NCBI GenBank assembly: GCA_964644655.1 | Contig: CAZXYA010000064.1 | Span: forward strand, 1-25,006 | DNA: 25,006 nt | Origin: JAFMDF01 sp964644655 | GTDB lineage: Bacteria > Bacteroidota > Bacteroidia > Chitinophagales > Saprospiraceae | Direction of reading: 5' to 3' | In this document: piece by piece, positions 16,923-25,006 of the stretch | How positions within the stretch are numbered: the stretch's first letter is position 1 | How the letters are laid out: each line of letters begins with the position of its first letter | The notes under the pieces: generated by a model | What the model was told of the DNA's origin: nothing | Databases searched by the model: none | What the model saw: the letters and a program-made list of their open reading frames with translations, nothing else | Position numbers and translations under genes: made by a program

Positions 16923-17381
16923 TTAGTCAATTTCATGAAGGTATTTAAAGGCTAACTCTATGGTTACAATGGTAATTTTATTTTCCATAGCATTAAAATT
17001 AGATACCAACCATTTAATTGGGTATGCATCTACTATTTGCCAACTTTTAATTTCTTCTTCATTGACGGGACTTACCAAATGAATCACTAATGTTTTAAGC
17101 TGATCACCAAAGGTATTGTCTAAGCTTTCCTGTTTTAGTAAGGTTTCTTTTATCCAATCACAAAATGGGTCATCATCCATCAGTTCTGCTCTCTTAAGCG
17201 TGAGATTACCATAAGTTTTTCTAGTTGGCAAGCGATGTTTATATAAATTGTTCCCCCCTTCTATTATTTCTTCGACATCCCGTGAAACATTTAAACCATT
17301 TACTTCTTGAAACGCTACACGAATATCATCTTCCGTCTCCACTCGAAAAAGGAAAGAGGAAACTGGTTTCAATTCATTCAT
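16923..17381 (-). CDS. Inner tube protein, second copy (gp19-like, Pvc1/Pvc5 type)
   Basis: 152-residue phage-tail-tube-like protein. Family features: the N-terminal FLFRVETEDDIRVAFQEVNGLNV strand pair, the KTYGNLTLKRAEL motif in the middle, and C-terminal IKWLVSNFNAMENKITIVTI, which carries the FNAMENKI signature strand. Length matches the family. It is a paralogue of the tube protein encoded immediately upstream (18 nt gap). In PVC-type systems one paralogue forms most of the tube and another forms the rings that contact the hub. Being next to the hub genes, this copy is the better candidate for the hub-proximal rings. Confidence 0.92.
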   Translation of the reverse strand: MNELKPVSSFLFRVETEDDIRVAFQEVNGLNVSRDVEEIIEGGNNLYKHRLPTRKTYGNLTLKRAELMDDDPFCDWIKETLLKQESLDNTFGDQLKTLVIHLVSPVNEEEIKSWQIVDAYPIKWLVSNFNAMENKITIVTIELAFKYLHEID

Positions 17382-17399
17382 AGTAATACTTTTGATTTA

Positions 17400-17849
17400 T
17401 TAGCCAACTTCCATAGTGAAGCGATTATAAGTGAATTCCAGCGAGTAAGTAGCTATTTTATTTTCCATAGCGTTTAAACCATTAAATTTATACTTTTTCG
17501 GTGAGCATCCTTCGAGAAGCCACGTCATAGCTGGGTCTCCTTCCGTATTCAATAATTCAATACTGATATCGAACTTGCTATCTTCGTCATAATAGTTTTT
17601 TTCTTCTAATGCTTCATTAAAAAGATCTGTAATTTCTTCAGCACTTTCTTCAATAATAGCATTTTCAAGTGTTAGAGTGCCAGAAAATTTCTGCATTCCT
17701 CCGACATTAACCGTATTAAGCTCATTACTTTCCCCGGAACGGTAACCTGTTTGTTCCATCTCTACTTCTAAACCATTTACTGACTGACATTGTACTGGAT
17801 TTCCATCTATTTCTACAAGAAAATCAAAACCCATGATTGGAGTTCCCAT
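17400..17849 (-). CDS. Inner tube protein, first copy (gp19-like, Pvc1 type)
   Basis: 149-residue tube protein. It shows MGFDFLVEIDGNPVQCQSVN at the start, then VNGLEVEMEQTGYRSGE, GMQKFSGTLTLENAI, and the C-terminal WLLEGCSPKKYKFNGLNAMENKIATYSLEF strand block with the tube signature LNAMENKI. Same length class as its downstream paralogue but with clearly different sequence. It follows the sheath gene by 29 nt, so it is the likely main tube subunit, made in high amounts together with sheath. It polymerises into hexamer rings through which cargo is delivered. Confidence 0.92.
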   Translation of the reverse strand: MGTPIMGFDFLVEIDGNPVQCQSVNGLEVEMEQTGYRSGESNELNTVNVGGMQKFSGTLTLENAIIEESAEEITDLFNEALEEKNYYDEDSKFDISIELLNTEGDPAMTWLLEGCSPKKYKFNGLNAMENKIATYSLEFTYNRFTMEVG

Positions 17850-17878
17850 AATTTCTTTTTTATTTGATTAATTAATAA

Positions 17879-19459
17879 TTATACTTCTACCCCTTCTTCT
17901 ACACTCGCTGCACTTTCCATTGATTTTTGTTCAAAAATAATCTCAATAAATTCGGCAGGACGTACTAGTGCTAATTCTACTCTTACCCTAATAATTCCTT
18001 CGTTGATATCTTCTTCCGTCATTGTTCCATCATCTATACCAACAGCATAGCTAAATGCAGCATTAGGAGTAGTTCCTGCTAAAACTCCTCTCCTGAGCTG
18101 AATTTTAAGGTATTTTCCTAAAGAAGCCTTAATTTTATTCCAAGTACGTTTTACATTATCTTCAAAAACAAACTTTTCGAGTAAGTTTTTGATGGATTCT
18201 TGTAACATACTCATGGTTCTCCGAACATTTACATATCGGTAATCTAAATCATTACAGTCTAGGGTTCTAGTTCCCCAAATTTTTATCTCATTATTGATAA
18301 AAGAACGAAGACAGTTGATGGATTTTCCATTTTCGGGTGCGTTAAAATCACCTTGATTAGTATCGTTGATGACTGCGTTTAATTCTATTACTCCTCGTAG
18401 ATTGATATTAGCAGGAGCCTTCTGAATACCAAATTGGTCATCATTTCTGACAAAAGCACCAGCTACTGCTGCACTTGGAGGGATGAGGCTATTTGCTTCT
18501 ATTGTTTGGTCAATATAATTATTCCATTCTGTCCTTTTAGCTCTTCTGAGGTAACTAGCTTGTCCAGTAGTGGATAATTTCGTAAAAGAATCTTTTGAGA
18601 GTTCGCCATTAAAAGAAAATTCTTTTTTAATAAAAGGTAAGCCTGCCGCTAATAGGCTTTGTTCTACATCTGCTCTTGAAATAACATCTGTTTTTACCCA
18701 AGGGTGATACATTGCTCCATGTACTAGGTGGTCATCATTCTCAAAATGCTTTAAAGTAGCTTCACCCTCATGTTTTTTTAATCCCTTTGTTGCGTCTAAA
18801 ATAGCAAATTGGTTAATAAAAACCCCATGTTCATTTTTGAAAGAACAACTTTTTAAAAGTTTATTATAAAATTTACCTCTTTCATTAGCACTTAAGCTAG
18901 CTGCATCTGGAGATAAAACTAGATTTGCTTGCGAAATTTCAAAAAGTTTACTAATCCCTTTCTCCAAATCTTCTTTTGCTACTTTCTTTTTTTTATAGGT
19001 GCCTACCGATACTATATAACAGGTTTTTCCACCATTAATAAAGAACAATTTAATACCCTCGAACAAGTAAAATTGTTTATCTCCTTTATTCGTATAATGT
19101 CCCCAACCAAAATGCTCTGTATATTCACCGAAGGAGTTAATTCTATGGACCACAAGTTTATCTTGTTCTTCCTGATTTTCTATTATTACTGCCGTAGGAG
19201 TTTCTTTGACCATTGTTGTCGTAGCTGCTGATTTTCTGCTACTTGTTGGACTTTTTTCCTTACTTCCTTTAGTGGAGGTTTTGCCAGAAGTATTGCCTTT
19301 ACTTTCAATATTAGAAACTTTACTTCCATTGGATGAAGGTTGCTTTTGTGTGTAGCCAATAAAAATAGGCAAAGCAGTTACTTTAGTAGAAACTGTTCTA
19401 CCAAATACCTTTTTTTCTATTGGCTTAACGCCAGGAGTTCGATAAGTTTTGTAAGCCAT
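17879..19459 (-). CDS. Contractile sheath protein (Pvc2/3/4-like, single copy)
   Basis: 526-residue tail sheath. The N-terminus YRTPGVKPIEKKV and TKVTALPIFIGYTQ is the sheath handshake-arm region. The FGEYTEHFGWG segment (110-120) and the FINGGKTCYIVSVGTY block are typical of sheath proteins. The C-terminal half contains GVIELNAVINDTN and IKIWGTRTLDCNDLDYRYVNVRRT, the conserved W(G)xRT...Y(V)xVRR sheath core, followed by a C-terminal arm rich in strands. Residues 38-88 are a Ser/Thr/Lys/Gly-rich low-complexity insert, unusual because the corresponding link is short in PVC sheaths. Only one sheath gene is present. It starts 28 nt after the 315-residue gene. Confidence 0.95.
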   Translation of the reverse strand: MAYKTYRTPGVKPIEKKVFGRTVSTKVTALPIFIGYTQKQPSSNGSKVSNIESKGNTSGKTSTKGSKEKSPTSSRKSAATTTMVKETPTAVIIENQEEQDKLVVHRINSFGEYTEHFGWGHYTNKGDKQFYLFEGIKLFFINGGKTCYIVSVGTYKKKKVAKEDLEKGISKLFEISQANLVLSPDAASLSANERGKFYNKLLKSCSFKNEHGVFINQFAILDATKGLKKHEGEATLKHFENDDHLVHGAMYHPWVKTDVISRADVEQSLLAAGLPFIKKEFSFNGELSKDSFTKLSTTGQASYLRRAKRTEWNNYIDQTIEANSLIPPSAAVAGAFVRNDDQFGIQKAPANINLRGVIELNAVINDTNQGDFNAPENGKSINCLRSFINNEIKIWGTRTLDCNDLDYRYVNVRRTMSMLQESIKNLLEKFVFEDNVKRTWNKIKASLGKYLKIQLRRGVLAGTTPNAAFSYAVGIDDGTMTEEDINEGIIRVRVELALVRPAEFIEIIFEQKSMESAASVEEGVEV

Positions 19460-19487
19460 TATTAATTCATTTTAGTTTAAGAAATTA

Positions 19488-20435
19488 TTATTTTTTTGGA
19501 CTTGGTTTTGCTCTAAATCTAAGCAGATTGACATTTTGCTCAACTATTACATTCCCATTTTCTTTCTTGAATAGACTTGGAGTCAGTCGATTTGGAAACG
19601 GTAGAAAAATCTCTGCTTTTCCCTCTTTAGCCTTCTTATTTTCTTTAACATCTACTTCAAATTTGAAAAAATTAGCATTTTGACTAATATTCTCTTGCCG
19701 TAGTAACCAATCATTTTCTGATTCAAGAATGTAGCTATTTTCTTTAGGAGTCACATTGAGTTTTAAACCTGTTTTCTTTTTGTTCCTGAATTCAATTAAT
19801 GCTTTCTGTTTAACCAATACTTCTTCTATATTGAGTTTTTTTGATGAATTAGCCTTTGTTGCTAAAGGGGTTATTATATACCTCAATTTAACCGCTCGTG
19901 CTTTTAATTTAAGAGGTATTTCTTGTGTATCTAACGTAATTTTATTTATGTCAGTAAGCAAAATACAGAATGTAGTTTTTGATAAATTTGCTAACTCCTG
20001 ATGTTGCTTTTCTAATGCCGAATAAATATCATGGTTCTTTTCAAGAATGAACGCGCTGTCTGAGCAACGCATTATGAGCGGTAAATTACTTTTAAAAGGA
20101 ACATAGTTTTTATCCATAGCATTAAAATCTGTAACTAGCCAAAATCTAGGGTTCACAACCTTCACTTGAATAACCACGAGTGGTAATTTTTTTTTAAGAC
20201 CTTTGAGTTTAGTTTTATTTTGTCCTATTAATAAGGAGTTTCCCATCTGCTTAAAGTAGATTTTTCTTTCTTGTAGTAGTAATTTAGATGTCTGTGTCAA
20301 TTCAAGCACTACATCTTTACAAATTCTTTCCTTGTAGTATTCATGTTGACATGATAACTGAATTTTGACAAAGCTATCGTGTTGATAATTATATAGAACT
20401 TGTTCTAGGTTAATTTTAGGCTGCATTTTTATCAT
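19488..20435 (-). CDS. Unrecognised cap-proximal protein with a tube-like motif
   Basis: 315-residue protein that I cannot assign to a named family. No signal peptide or membrane segment. Residues 1-75 are beta-rich (QHDSFVKIQLSCQHEYYKE). At about 91-125 it reads VKVVNPRFWLVTDFNAMDKN, strikingly close to the FNAMENK signature strand of the two tube proteins in this operon. The second half contains several charged strands and ends in KPSPKK. Its gene lies between the DUF4255 cap gene and the sheath gene and abuts the cap stop without a gap. A tube- or sheath-terminating cap adaptor is plausible, since phage tail terminators share the tube fold, but this is inference from one motif and position. 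Confidence 0.65.
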   Translation of the reverse strand: MIKMQPKINLEQVLYNYQHDSFVKIQLSCQHEYYKERICKDVVLELTQTSKLLLQERKIYFKQMGNSLLIGQNKTKLKGLKKKLPLVVIQVKVVNPRFWLVTDFNAMDKNYVPFKSNLPLIMRCSDSAFILEKNHDIYSALEKQHQELANLSKTTFCILLTDINKITLDTQEIPLKLKARAVKLRYIITPLATKANSSKKLNIEEVLVKQKALIEFRNKKKTGLKLNVTPKENSYILESENDWLLRQENISQNANFFKFEVDVKENKKAKEGKAEIFLPFPNRLTPSLFKKENGNVIVEQNVNLLRFRAKPSPKK

Positions 20436-20837
20436 CTAGTTTGGAAGATTAACAGAACATTCATAAACTAAAAATGGACGTAGAGGAATTCTGAAAGATG
20501 ACCAAATGGACAAATTTTCAGGTGTTGCTATCAAATTATATGTTTTCCTATTTTCATCTAAGTAAAGAAAAACTTCGTCAATAGCAGCAATAGCTTCTAG
20601 TTCGTACTCTTCTTTCTTATCTTCATCTCCTTCTATTTTAGGACCAAAGGCACTAAGCACAACCCTGATTATAGCTACATCTCTTTGACGATCTGTATTA
20701 TCAATATTTACAGGGCTAATATAGATGGTTACATCTTCTAGTTTACTTTCTTTATCTTCTCGAGGAAAGCCTATTCTGACATCAGGAATAACCCCAGTTA
20801 GTTCAACTTTTAAGGCTTCTAAAAAATCTTTAATCAT
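20436..20837 (-). CDS. DUF4255 cap/terminator protein (Pvc16-like)
   Basis: 133-residue DUF4255-family protein, the Pvc16-type cap that ends the tube and sheath at the distal end. Seen here: N-terminal helix MIKDFLEALKVELT, the VTIYISPVNIDNTDRQRDV strand region, and the C-terminal LSIWSSFRIPLRPFLVYECS block, equivalent to the family's LWsaLgxpyrPSlxYxv ending. It is shorter than many members, with the insertion loops trimmed. I use ATG 20837, which overlaps the upstream membrane-protein stop by 8 nt, instead of a TTG at 20846. The overlap ties its translation to the membrane protein. Confidence 0.85.
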   Translation of the reverse strand: MIKDFLEALKVELTGVIPDVRIGFPREDKESKLEDVTIYISPVNIDNTDRQRDVAIIRVVLSAFGPKIEGDEDKKEEYELEAIAAIDEVFLYLDENRKTYNLIATPENLSIWSSFRIPLRPFLVYECSVNLPN

Positions 20838-22989
20838 GGCTGGCAAAAAGTTTTCGGATGTAATCAGCAGAATATTCTTTAAAATATCTATAAACTACAG
20901 CTAGTTCTATAAAAAATATTAAAAAAACTAAGAAATATTCGACGCCCACAACCTCCAGACTATCAATTGAATTGAATAAATCCAAATGCCATTCTAATCC
21001 TAGGTAAAGTATAAGCATACTTGAAATAACAAATAATAATCTAAAAATTTCTATCCTTGTTTTATTCTTAGCATCAATTCTTCCTTGCCCCTTATGATTT
21101 CTCCCTTTAGCATCAGTTGCTAAATTATTATCCTGTTCTTGATTTGTATTTTTACGATATGCTCTATATGTAAAAAAATCTTCTGCTCTTTTAAATTCAG
21201 CATCATCTTCGGTACCTTCACTATTATTTATAGGAATAAAACGACTATCTTGATAAACATCCTGCTCCTTGTCTGTCCTTTTGATGTATGCAATACTTTT
21301 CTCTTTTTCTTCTTGAGCAAAACTGTAATAAACTACTTCTCCTAGATAGGGCAGTAATTTTATTGCTTTTTTAAAAAAGCTACTCAGTGATTTTTCCGAT
21401 AATTTGACAAGCTTTATAATAAATTTGACGATTGGTCGCCCTAGAACGGCTATCAAGAGTAGTAGAATAGAAAAGTTTCTAGTTGTGTAACTGTAATCCT
21501 GTGAATTCGTCCAGTGGAATAAGAATAATGTTAAAAGAGATAACCAGAAAAGAATTTCGAGCGCTAAATATTTATAAGCAGGAATAGGTATCTTAAAGAG
21601 ATTTATCCACAAAGGTTTTAGAAATCTATCTCCTGTCCACGAATGGAATAATCCATGCATGAGACTAGTAAAAACAGGTAAGAAAATCCTTAGTACAAAT
21701 AAGGGGATTAGTAAGAATAATAAGTAATCTGGTTTTTCATCTTTTCTTTTATGATTATCTACTGTTTGCCAGAACCAATCCCCCTGATTTCTCCAATCTG
21801 TTTGAAGTTCTTGTTTTAAGGGAAATGATTGAACAACAATATCTTTAAGCATTGCTGGTTTTTTCACCGCTTTTTTAAAAAAATTCCCTTTAGCAAATTT
21901 TAGTAAATCTGCTATAGGGTTTGTCATTTTTATTTCTTGAGTTAATTTACCTGCATATATGGTGTTTGTTTGCCAAAAACCTATGTTGATATCTTTATTC
22001 TTTGCATACGCTAATTTAGACTTGAGACTTTTCTGATTTTCAAAAATAGAGAGCGTAGAATCTTTTTTGAAATAGAGCAAAGTATCTTTTGTAGTGCTAT
22101 CATTTTTTGTTATTTCTCGATATTCATATTCTGTAAACTTATAATCTAATTTTTGCACCTTATCTATAGCACTAGAAATAATCACGGAACTGTCCAATGA
22201 TGAATAAGTTGGAAAGCAAAAGATAGTATTATCAAGTTGTCTTGTAGCTACTTGGTTCAGAAGCGAGTCCATTCTATCAAAATGGCTAATATTTTCTACC
22301 TCCTGAAGCTCAAAAGTTTTAATAAATTGTCCACTATAATTAGGTAATAAATTTTTGTTATTAATAGTATCAATCTTATCTAGCTTTTCATTGTTTAAGT
22401 ATTTAAAACATATGTATGTCTTGTATTTTTTTCTATTGCCGTTTTCAGTATATAGTAGATTACTTAACTTTTGAGTTAAAACTTCTAGAGAATCATTAAT
22501 TACGTTTACAGAATTGGCAATATTAATTTCAAAAACAAGTCCTTGATTGGTATTAGGAAAATGAAACTGTAGAGAATCTAAAATTTTACATCCTTCTTCA
22601 AGTAACTTAGTTGGAAAATTTAAATTTTTTCGATTTATATTAAGGAGTAAGTCGGTATCTTCTAGTTGGTTAATAAGATTATCTTTGTTTTTTAACAAAC
22701 TATAATGAACCGTATCAAATTTTGAAGCAGCCATATTCTCTCCCAGAATGATATGGGTAAATAAATGAAAAGGAAAGTTATTAGTTATTATAGGGTTTTC
22801 AGGATTCTTAGGAAATCTAACTAATAATTTGCCAGAATTTGAATAAAAATGTTCTTTATCATTTTTAAGTTGTTGTTCTTCAAAATAATTATTGTTAAAA
22901 CTTTTATTTAGCCCTTCTATACCTGTATATGCAAAGAACAAAAAGACAAATAGGAAGAAAACCCAATTGATATAAGCGATAGTTTTCAT
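20830..22989 (-). CDS. Multi-pass membrane protein with large extracytoplasmic domain, unknown family
   Basis: 719-residue inner-membrane protein. Hydrophobic segments at about 6-26, 422-444, 473-493, 504-526, 648-665 and 683-701 suggest six transmembrane helices. Residues 30-415 form a large soluble domain, probably periplasmic, with many strands and helices (for example GQFIKTFELQEVENISHFDR). The loop at 527-647 is soluble and charged. I do not recognise the family. No catalytic motif stands out. It follows the secreted-protein gene by 3 nt and overlaps the cap gene by 8 nt, so it is tightly integrated in the eCIS operon. Canonical PVC and AFP particles do not need such a protein; it might dock the particle to the envelope, assist release or be an accessory sensor. 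Confidence 0.75.
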   Translation of the reverse strand: MKTIAYINWVFFLFVFLFFAYTGIEGLNKSFNNNYFEEQQLKNDKEHFYSNSGKLLVRFPKNPENPIITNNFPFHLFTHIILGENMAASKFDTVHYSLLKNKDNLINQLEDTDLLLNINRKNLNFPTKLLEEGCKILDSLQFHFPNTNQGLVFEINIANSVNVINDSLEVLTQKLSNLLYTENGNRKKYKTYICFKYLNNEKLDKIDTINNKNLLPNYSGQFIKTFELQEVENISHFDRMDSLLNQVATRQLDNTIFCFPTYSSLDSSVIISSAIDKVQKLDYKFTEYEYREITKNDSTTKDTLLYFKKDSTLSIFENQKSLKSKLAYAKNKDINIGFWQTNTIYAGKLTQEIKMTNPIADLLKFAKGNFFKKAVKKPAMLKDIVVQSFPLKQELQTDWRNQGDWFWQTVDNHKRKDEKPDYLLFLLIPLFVLRIFLPVFTSLMHGLFHSWTGDRFLKPLWINLFKIPIPAYKYLALEILFWLSLLTLFLFHWTNSQDYSYTTRNFSILLLLIAVLGRPIVKFIIKLVKLSEKSLSSFFKKAIKLLPYLGEVVYYSFAQEEKEKSIAYIKRTDKEQDVYQDSRFIPINNSEGTEDDAEFKRAEDFFTYRAYRKNTNQEQDNNLATDAKGRNHKGQGRIDAKNKTRIEIFRLLFVISSMLILYLGLEWHLDLFNSIDSLEVVGVEYFLVFLIFFIELAVVYRYFKEYSADYIRKLFASHD

Positions 22990-22992
22990 TAT

Positions 22993-24918
22993 TTATGGAT
23001 TTGTTGAGACTACTGAAATAAATTGGTAGTGAAGATTCACAGGTTCATCATTTTTTGATTTGTTCAACTTGAAGTAAATTTTTTCATTATTACCTATTTT
23101 ATCTAAATCAAATACTAGCGGTTGAATAAAGTCATTAATATACTTAGACCTAGAATATTGATTAATTGCCTTATAGTTATAATTCCAAACTATGTCATTA
23201 TTTTTATATGCCTCACAGGTTCCGCAAGCAAGTGTTTTATTTGTTTTTATATCTTTTTTAGCCTTATCATTTTTGAATTTTAGAAGTTGATTATCAAAAC
23301 CAAAACTTATAATATCAGCGTCTTCTAAGTTTGCTAAACGCTCTGAATCTAGGCTTACTACTAAAAACCTTTTGCCATCTGCCTCTTTTTTAGAAATTGA
23401 TATAATTTCTGTTTGACAAGGAAGTCGTTTATCTTCTTGTTTAACCGTTGAAAGACATTTATTATTGATTGGTGTTTTCTCAGCAATGATAAAAGGTTCG
23501 GCACATTTCCCCCCTTTGTCAATAATAAAGGGTTCTGTATGCACTATTTTGTTATCTTCTTTGGAAATGATTTGTAAGAAGTAACTCTTAGGAGTTAATC
23601 CATCTTTAAATCTATTCGCACTTCGGACAAAAACAGTATTATTATTGAAGGGAGTAATGGAAGTATACAGAAACGAATCAATGGTAGAAGATGTAATAAT
23701 CATTGAATCAGTTTTAGTATATGAGGTATCCGATTGTCTACCCAAGCCAACTTTTTCTTTTATTTGTACCGAATAGTTAGTCGTATCTTCAATCTCGGAG
23801 ATAGGTATGTCAATGTTAATCGTATCATACAGGGTATTAATTCCTTCGATTCGCTGCTTACATTTATGATACTTTTCTATTTTTACGATGAGCGGTGTAA
23901 ACTTAAAAAGTGCATTACCCCCCCTTGTACCACAAGAGCAGGCAGTAATGTTACTTTCATCTAAGGAGAAAGGCTGAGTAACAGTTATATTTTTATTGTA
24001 TGGTTTTGGTATTTGCCTATTGGTTTTTTGCCCTTTACTATTCCTTACATATGTTGAATCACATTCAAAAACCTCCAAAGGAAGTTGTTCTAGAGGAATT
24101 ACCTTTTCAGGAACAGCAAACACTAGTTCAATTTTAGGGGTACAGGTAGACTTTTTTTTCTGATAATAAGCATCACTATTAAAAAAATCGATACGTAAAG
24201 ATTTTTGACCATCTTCTAAAGCTATTATTTTTCCTAATTCTTTGTCTTTTTGAATGTTACCATTACAAGTTATACCTATTGTTCCACAATTTTCTGCTTC
24301 TACAGGTCGAATAATTTTAATTGAAGCAGCATTAGAAAAATCATTTAGAATTAATTTAGGGGCTATTCCGTCATTAAAGCCAATCTTCTTTGGCCATATA
24401 CCTTTTTCTCTATATCCTAGTAATAAATTTTCGATGGTTAATTCGGGGTAATTAAAATATTCTTTACTATTAAACCAACTAGGTTTTTCTGTTGAATAGA
24501 TAATTAATTCTTTCAATAGCCATATATTCGCTTTTTTTGGTTGTTTTAAGTCCCCTAAGTCAAATTGATTACCCCCTAAATTATCCAAATAAATCTTTAC
24601 CGTCTTTTCTGATGCATATGCTCTAAGCTTGGTTTTAGAAGGGGTTTCGTCAAAAATAAAATTATCACTATTTCTATAATCATTCTGATAAGTCTTGAAA
24701 TCAATTGAATCGTATCGTACTTCTTTATTGAGTGCTTTATACGAAAAAACAACCTTCGAGCAGGATAAAATATCAGGAAAAGTAATAGTAATAGCGTTGT
24801 TTTTACCTGCAAGTCCAGCAAAATTATTGATTTTTAAAATTTGATAGTCATTAGTAGTAGGTTGTGTCCACGTTATGGAAGGAATAATTAGTAGTAAGAT
24901 AATAAGAGCGATTCTCAT
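22993..24918 (-). CDS. Secreted Cys-containing beta-rich protein of unknown function, first gene of the visible operon
   Basis: 641 residues from the ATG at 24918, which places a signal peptide directly at the start (MRIALIILLLIIPSITW). An in-frame ATG at 24960 would add 14 residues before it. The body is beta-rich and resembles stacked Ig-like or adhesin-type domains. Many Cys (for example AENCGTIGITCNGN, ACSCGTRGG, LACGTCEAYKNN) suggest disulfides and life outside the cytoplasm. No lipobox, no T9SS C-terminal sorting signature and no enzyme motif is visible. It is separated from the membrane protein by 3 nt, so the two are probably partners. The name of the family is unknown to me. The operon promoter must lie upstream near or beyond the window edge. 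Confidence 0.7.
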   Translation of the reverse strand: MRIALIILLLIIPSITWTQPTTNDYQILKINNFAGLAGKNNAITITFPDILSCSKVVFSYKALNKEVRYDSIDFKTYQNDYRNSDNFIFDETPSKTKLRAYASEKTVKIYLDNLGGNQFDLGDLKQPKKANIWLLKELIIYSTEKPSWFNSKEYFNYPELTIENLLLGYREKGIWPKKIGFNDGIAPKLILNDFSNAASIKIIRPVEAENCGTIGITCNGNIQKDKELGKIIALEDGQKSLRIDFFNSDAYYQKKKSTCTPKIELVFAVPEKVIPLEQLPLEVFECDSTYVRNSKGQKTNRQIPKPYNKNITVTQPFSLDESNITACSCGTRGGNALFKFTPLIVKIEKYHKCKQRIEGINTLYDTINIDIPISEIEDTTNYSVQIKEKVGLGRQSDTSYTKTDSMIITSSTIDSFLYTSITPFNNNTVFVRSANRFKDGLTPKSYFLQIISKEDNKIVHTEPFIIDKGGKCAEPFIIAEKTPINNKCLSTVKQEDKRLPCQTEIISISKKEADGKRFLVVSLDSERLANLEDADIISFGFDNQLLKFKNDKAKKDIKTNKTLACGTCEAYKNNDIVWNYNYKAINQYSRSKYINDFIQPLVFDLDKIGNNEKIYFKLNKSKNDEPVNLHYQFISVVSTNP

Positions 24919-24960
24919 TTTGATTTTCTTTGTTTCAAACTTGATACTTGGATCTGACAT

Positions 24961-25006
24961 TCACGAGTTATAGAAATTGATTTTTTTAATTAATAGTTTT
25001 TTCGTA
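24961..25006. other. Upstream flank of the eCIS operon, cut by the window edge
   Basis: Only 46 nt precede the first possible start. They are AT-rich, and no promoter or operator can be identified with confidence. Confidence 0.4.

Noticed and set aside
18929..19231. Plus-strand 100-codon open frame inside the sheath gene
   Set aside because: Phe/Tyr/Ile/Cys-rich antisense shadow of a strong sheath gene, with no start context.
4638..24918. Type VI secretion system
   Set aside because: A single sheath protein rather than a TssB/TssC pair, no TssJ/L/M or TssK-type proteins recognised, and the presence of CIS tape-measure, DUF4255, DUF5908 and Pvc15-like genes point to an eCIS.
4638..24918. Contractile prophage or tailocin
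   Set aside because: No capsid, portal, terminase, integrase or lysis genes; the AAA+ ATPase and DUF4255 cap are markers of eCIS.
1..25006. CRISPR array, tRNA or rRNA genes, complete insertion sequences
   Set aside because: No regularly spaced direct repeats, cloverleaf-like or rRNA-like segments, or intact transposase genes with terminal inverted repeats were seen by eye on either strand.

Overview
The window is AT-rich DNA (roughly one third G+C, judged by eye) and is almost certainly chromosomal DNA of a member of the Bacteroidota. Its tape-measure, baseplate and tube proteins read like the Bacteroidota versions of those families. There is an ECF sigma factor / TPR-anti-sigma / caspase operon typical of that phylum, Shine-Dalgarno sequences are weak or absent, and genes are packed with 2-20 nt gaps or short overlaps. 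I cannot fix the genus; a Saprospira- or Cytophaga-like, possibly predatory lineage is only a guess.

Layout. (1) Positions 16-1988, minus strand: ECF sigma factor, single-pass TPR anti-sigma-like protein, and a secreted caspase/metacaspase-fold protease whose C-terminus looks cut short. (2) 1989-2927: about 0.94 kb of gene wreckage on the plus strand, holding an open frame with no start codon and a decayed piece of a group II intron reverse transcriptase. (3) 2928-4526, plus strand: a two-gene cassette of a PAAR spike-tip protein and a 429-residue protein of unknown function, the best candidate for an injected cargo or toxin. (4) 4527-4637: convergent intergenic gap with two hairpins. (5) 4638-24918, minus strand: one long apparent operon for a phage-tail-like contractile injection system (eCIS, PVC/AFP/AlgoCIS-like).

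Read in transcription order, the operon encodes: a secreted Cys-containing protein; a protein with about six membrane segments; a DUF4255/Pvc16-type cap protein; an unrecognised 315-aa protein with a tube-like motif; one sheath protein; two inner-tube proteins; a 57-aa DUF5908-like protein; a LysM hub protein; a VgrG/gp5-gp27-like spike; a gp25-like wedge; a large Pvc11-like baseplate protein; an unrecognised 308-aa protein; a Pvc12-like baseplate protein; a short tape-measure protein; and a Pvc15-like AAA+ ATPase. The core parts for a working particle (cap, sheath, tube, hub, spike, wedge, tape measure, ATPase) are all present and intact.

Three features depart from the textbook PVC order. 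The PAAR tip has left its usual place between the gp25-like and Pvc11-like genes and sits beside a putative cargo on the other strand. There is no recognisable tail-fibre gene. The operon opens with a secreted protein and a membrane protein that I cannot assign to any known eCIS component, which raises the possibility of a cell-anchored rather than freely released machine. The neighbouring sigma/caspase operon could bear on expression or release of the system, but the decayed mobile-element debris between them means the adjacency may be accidental.
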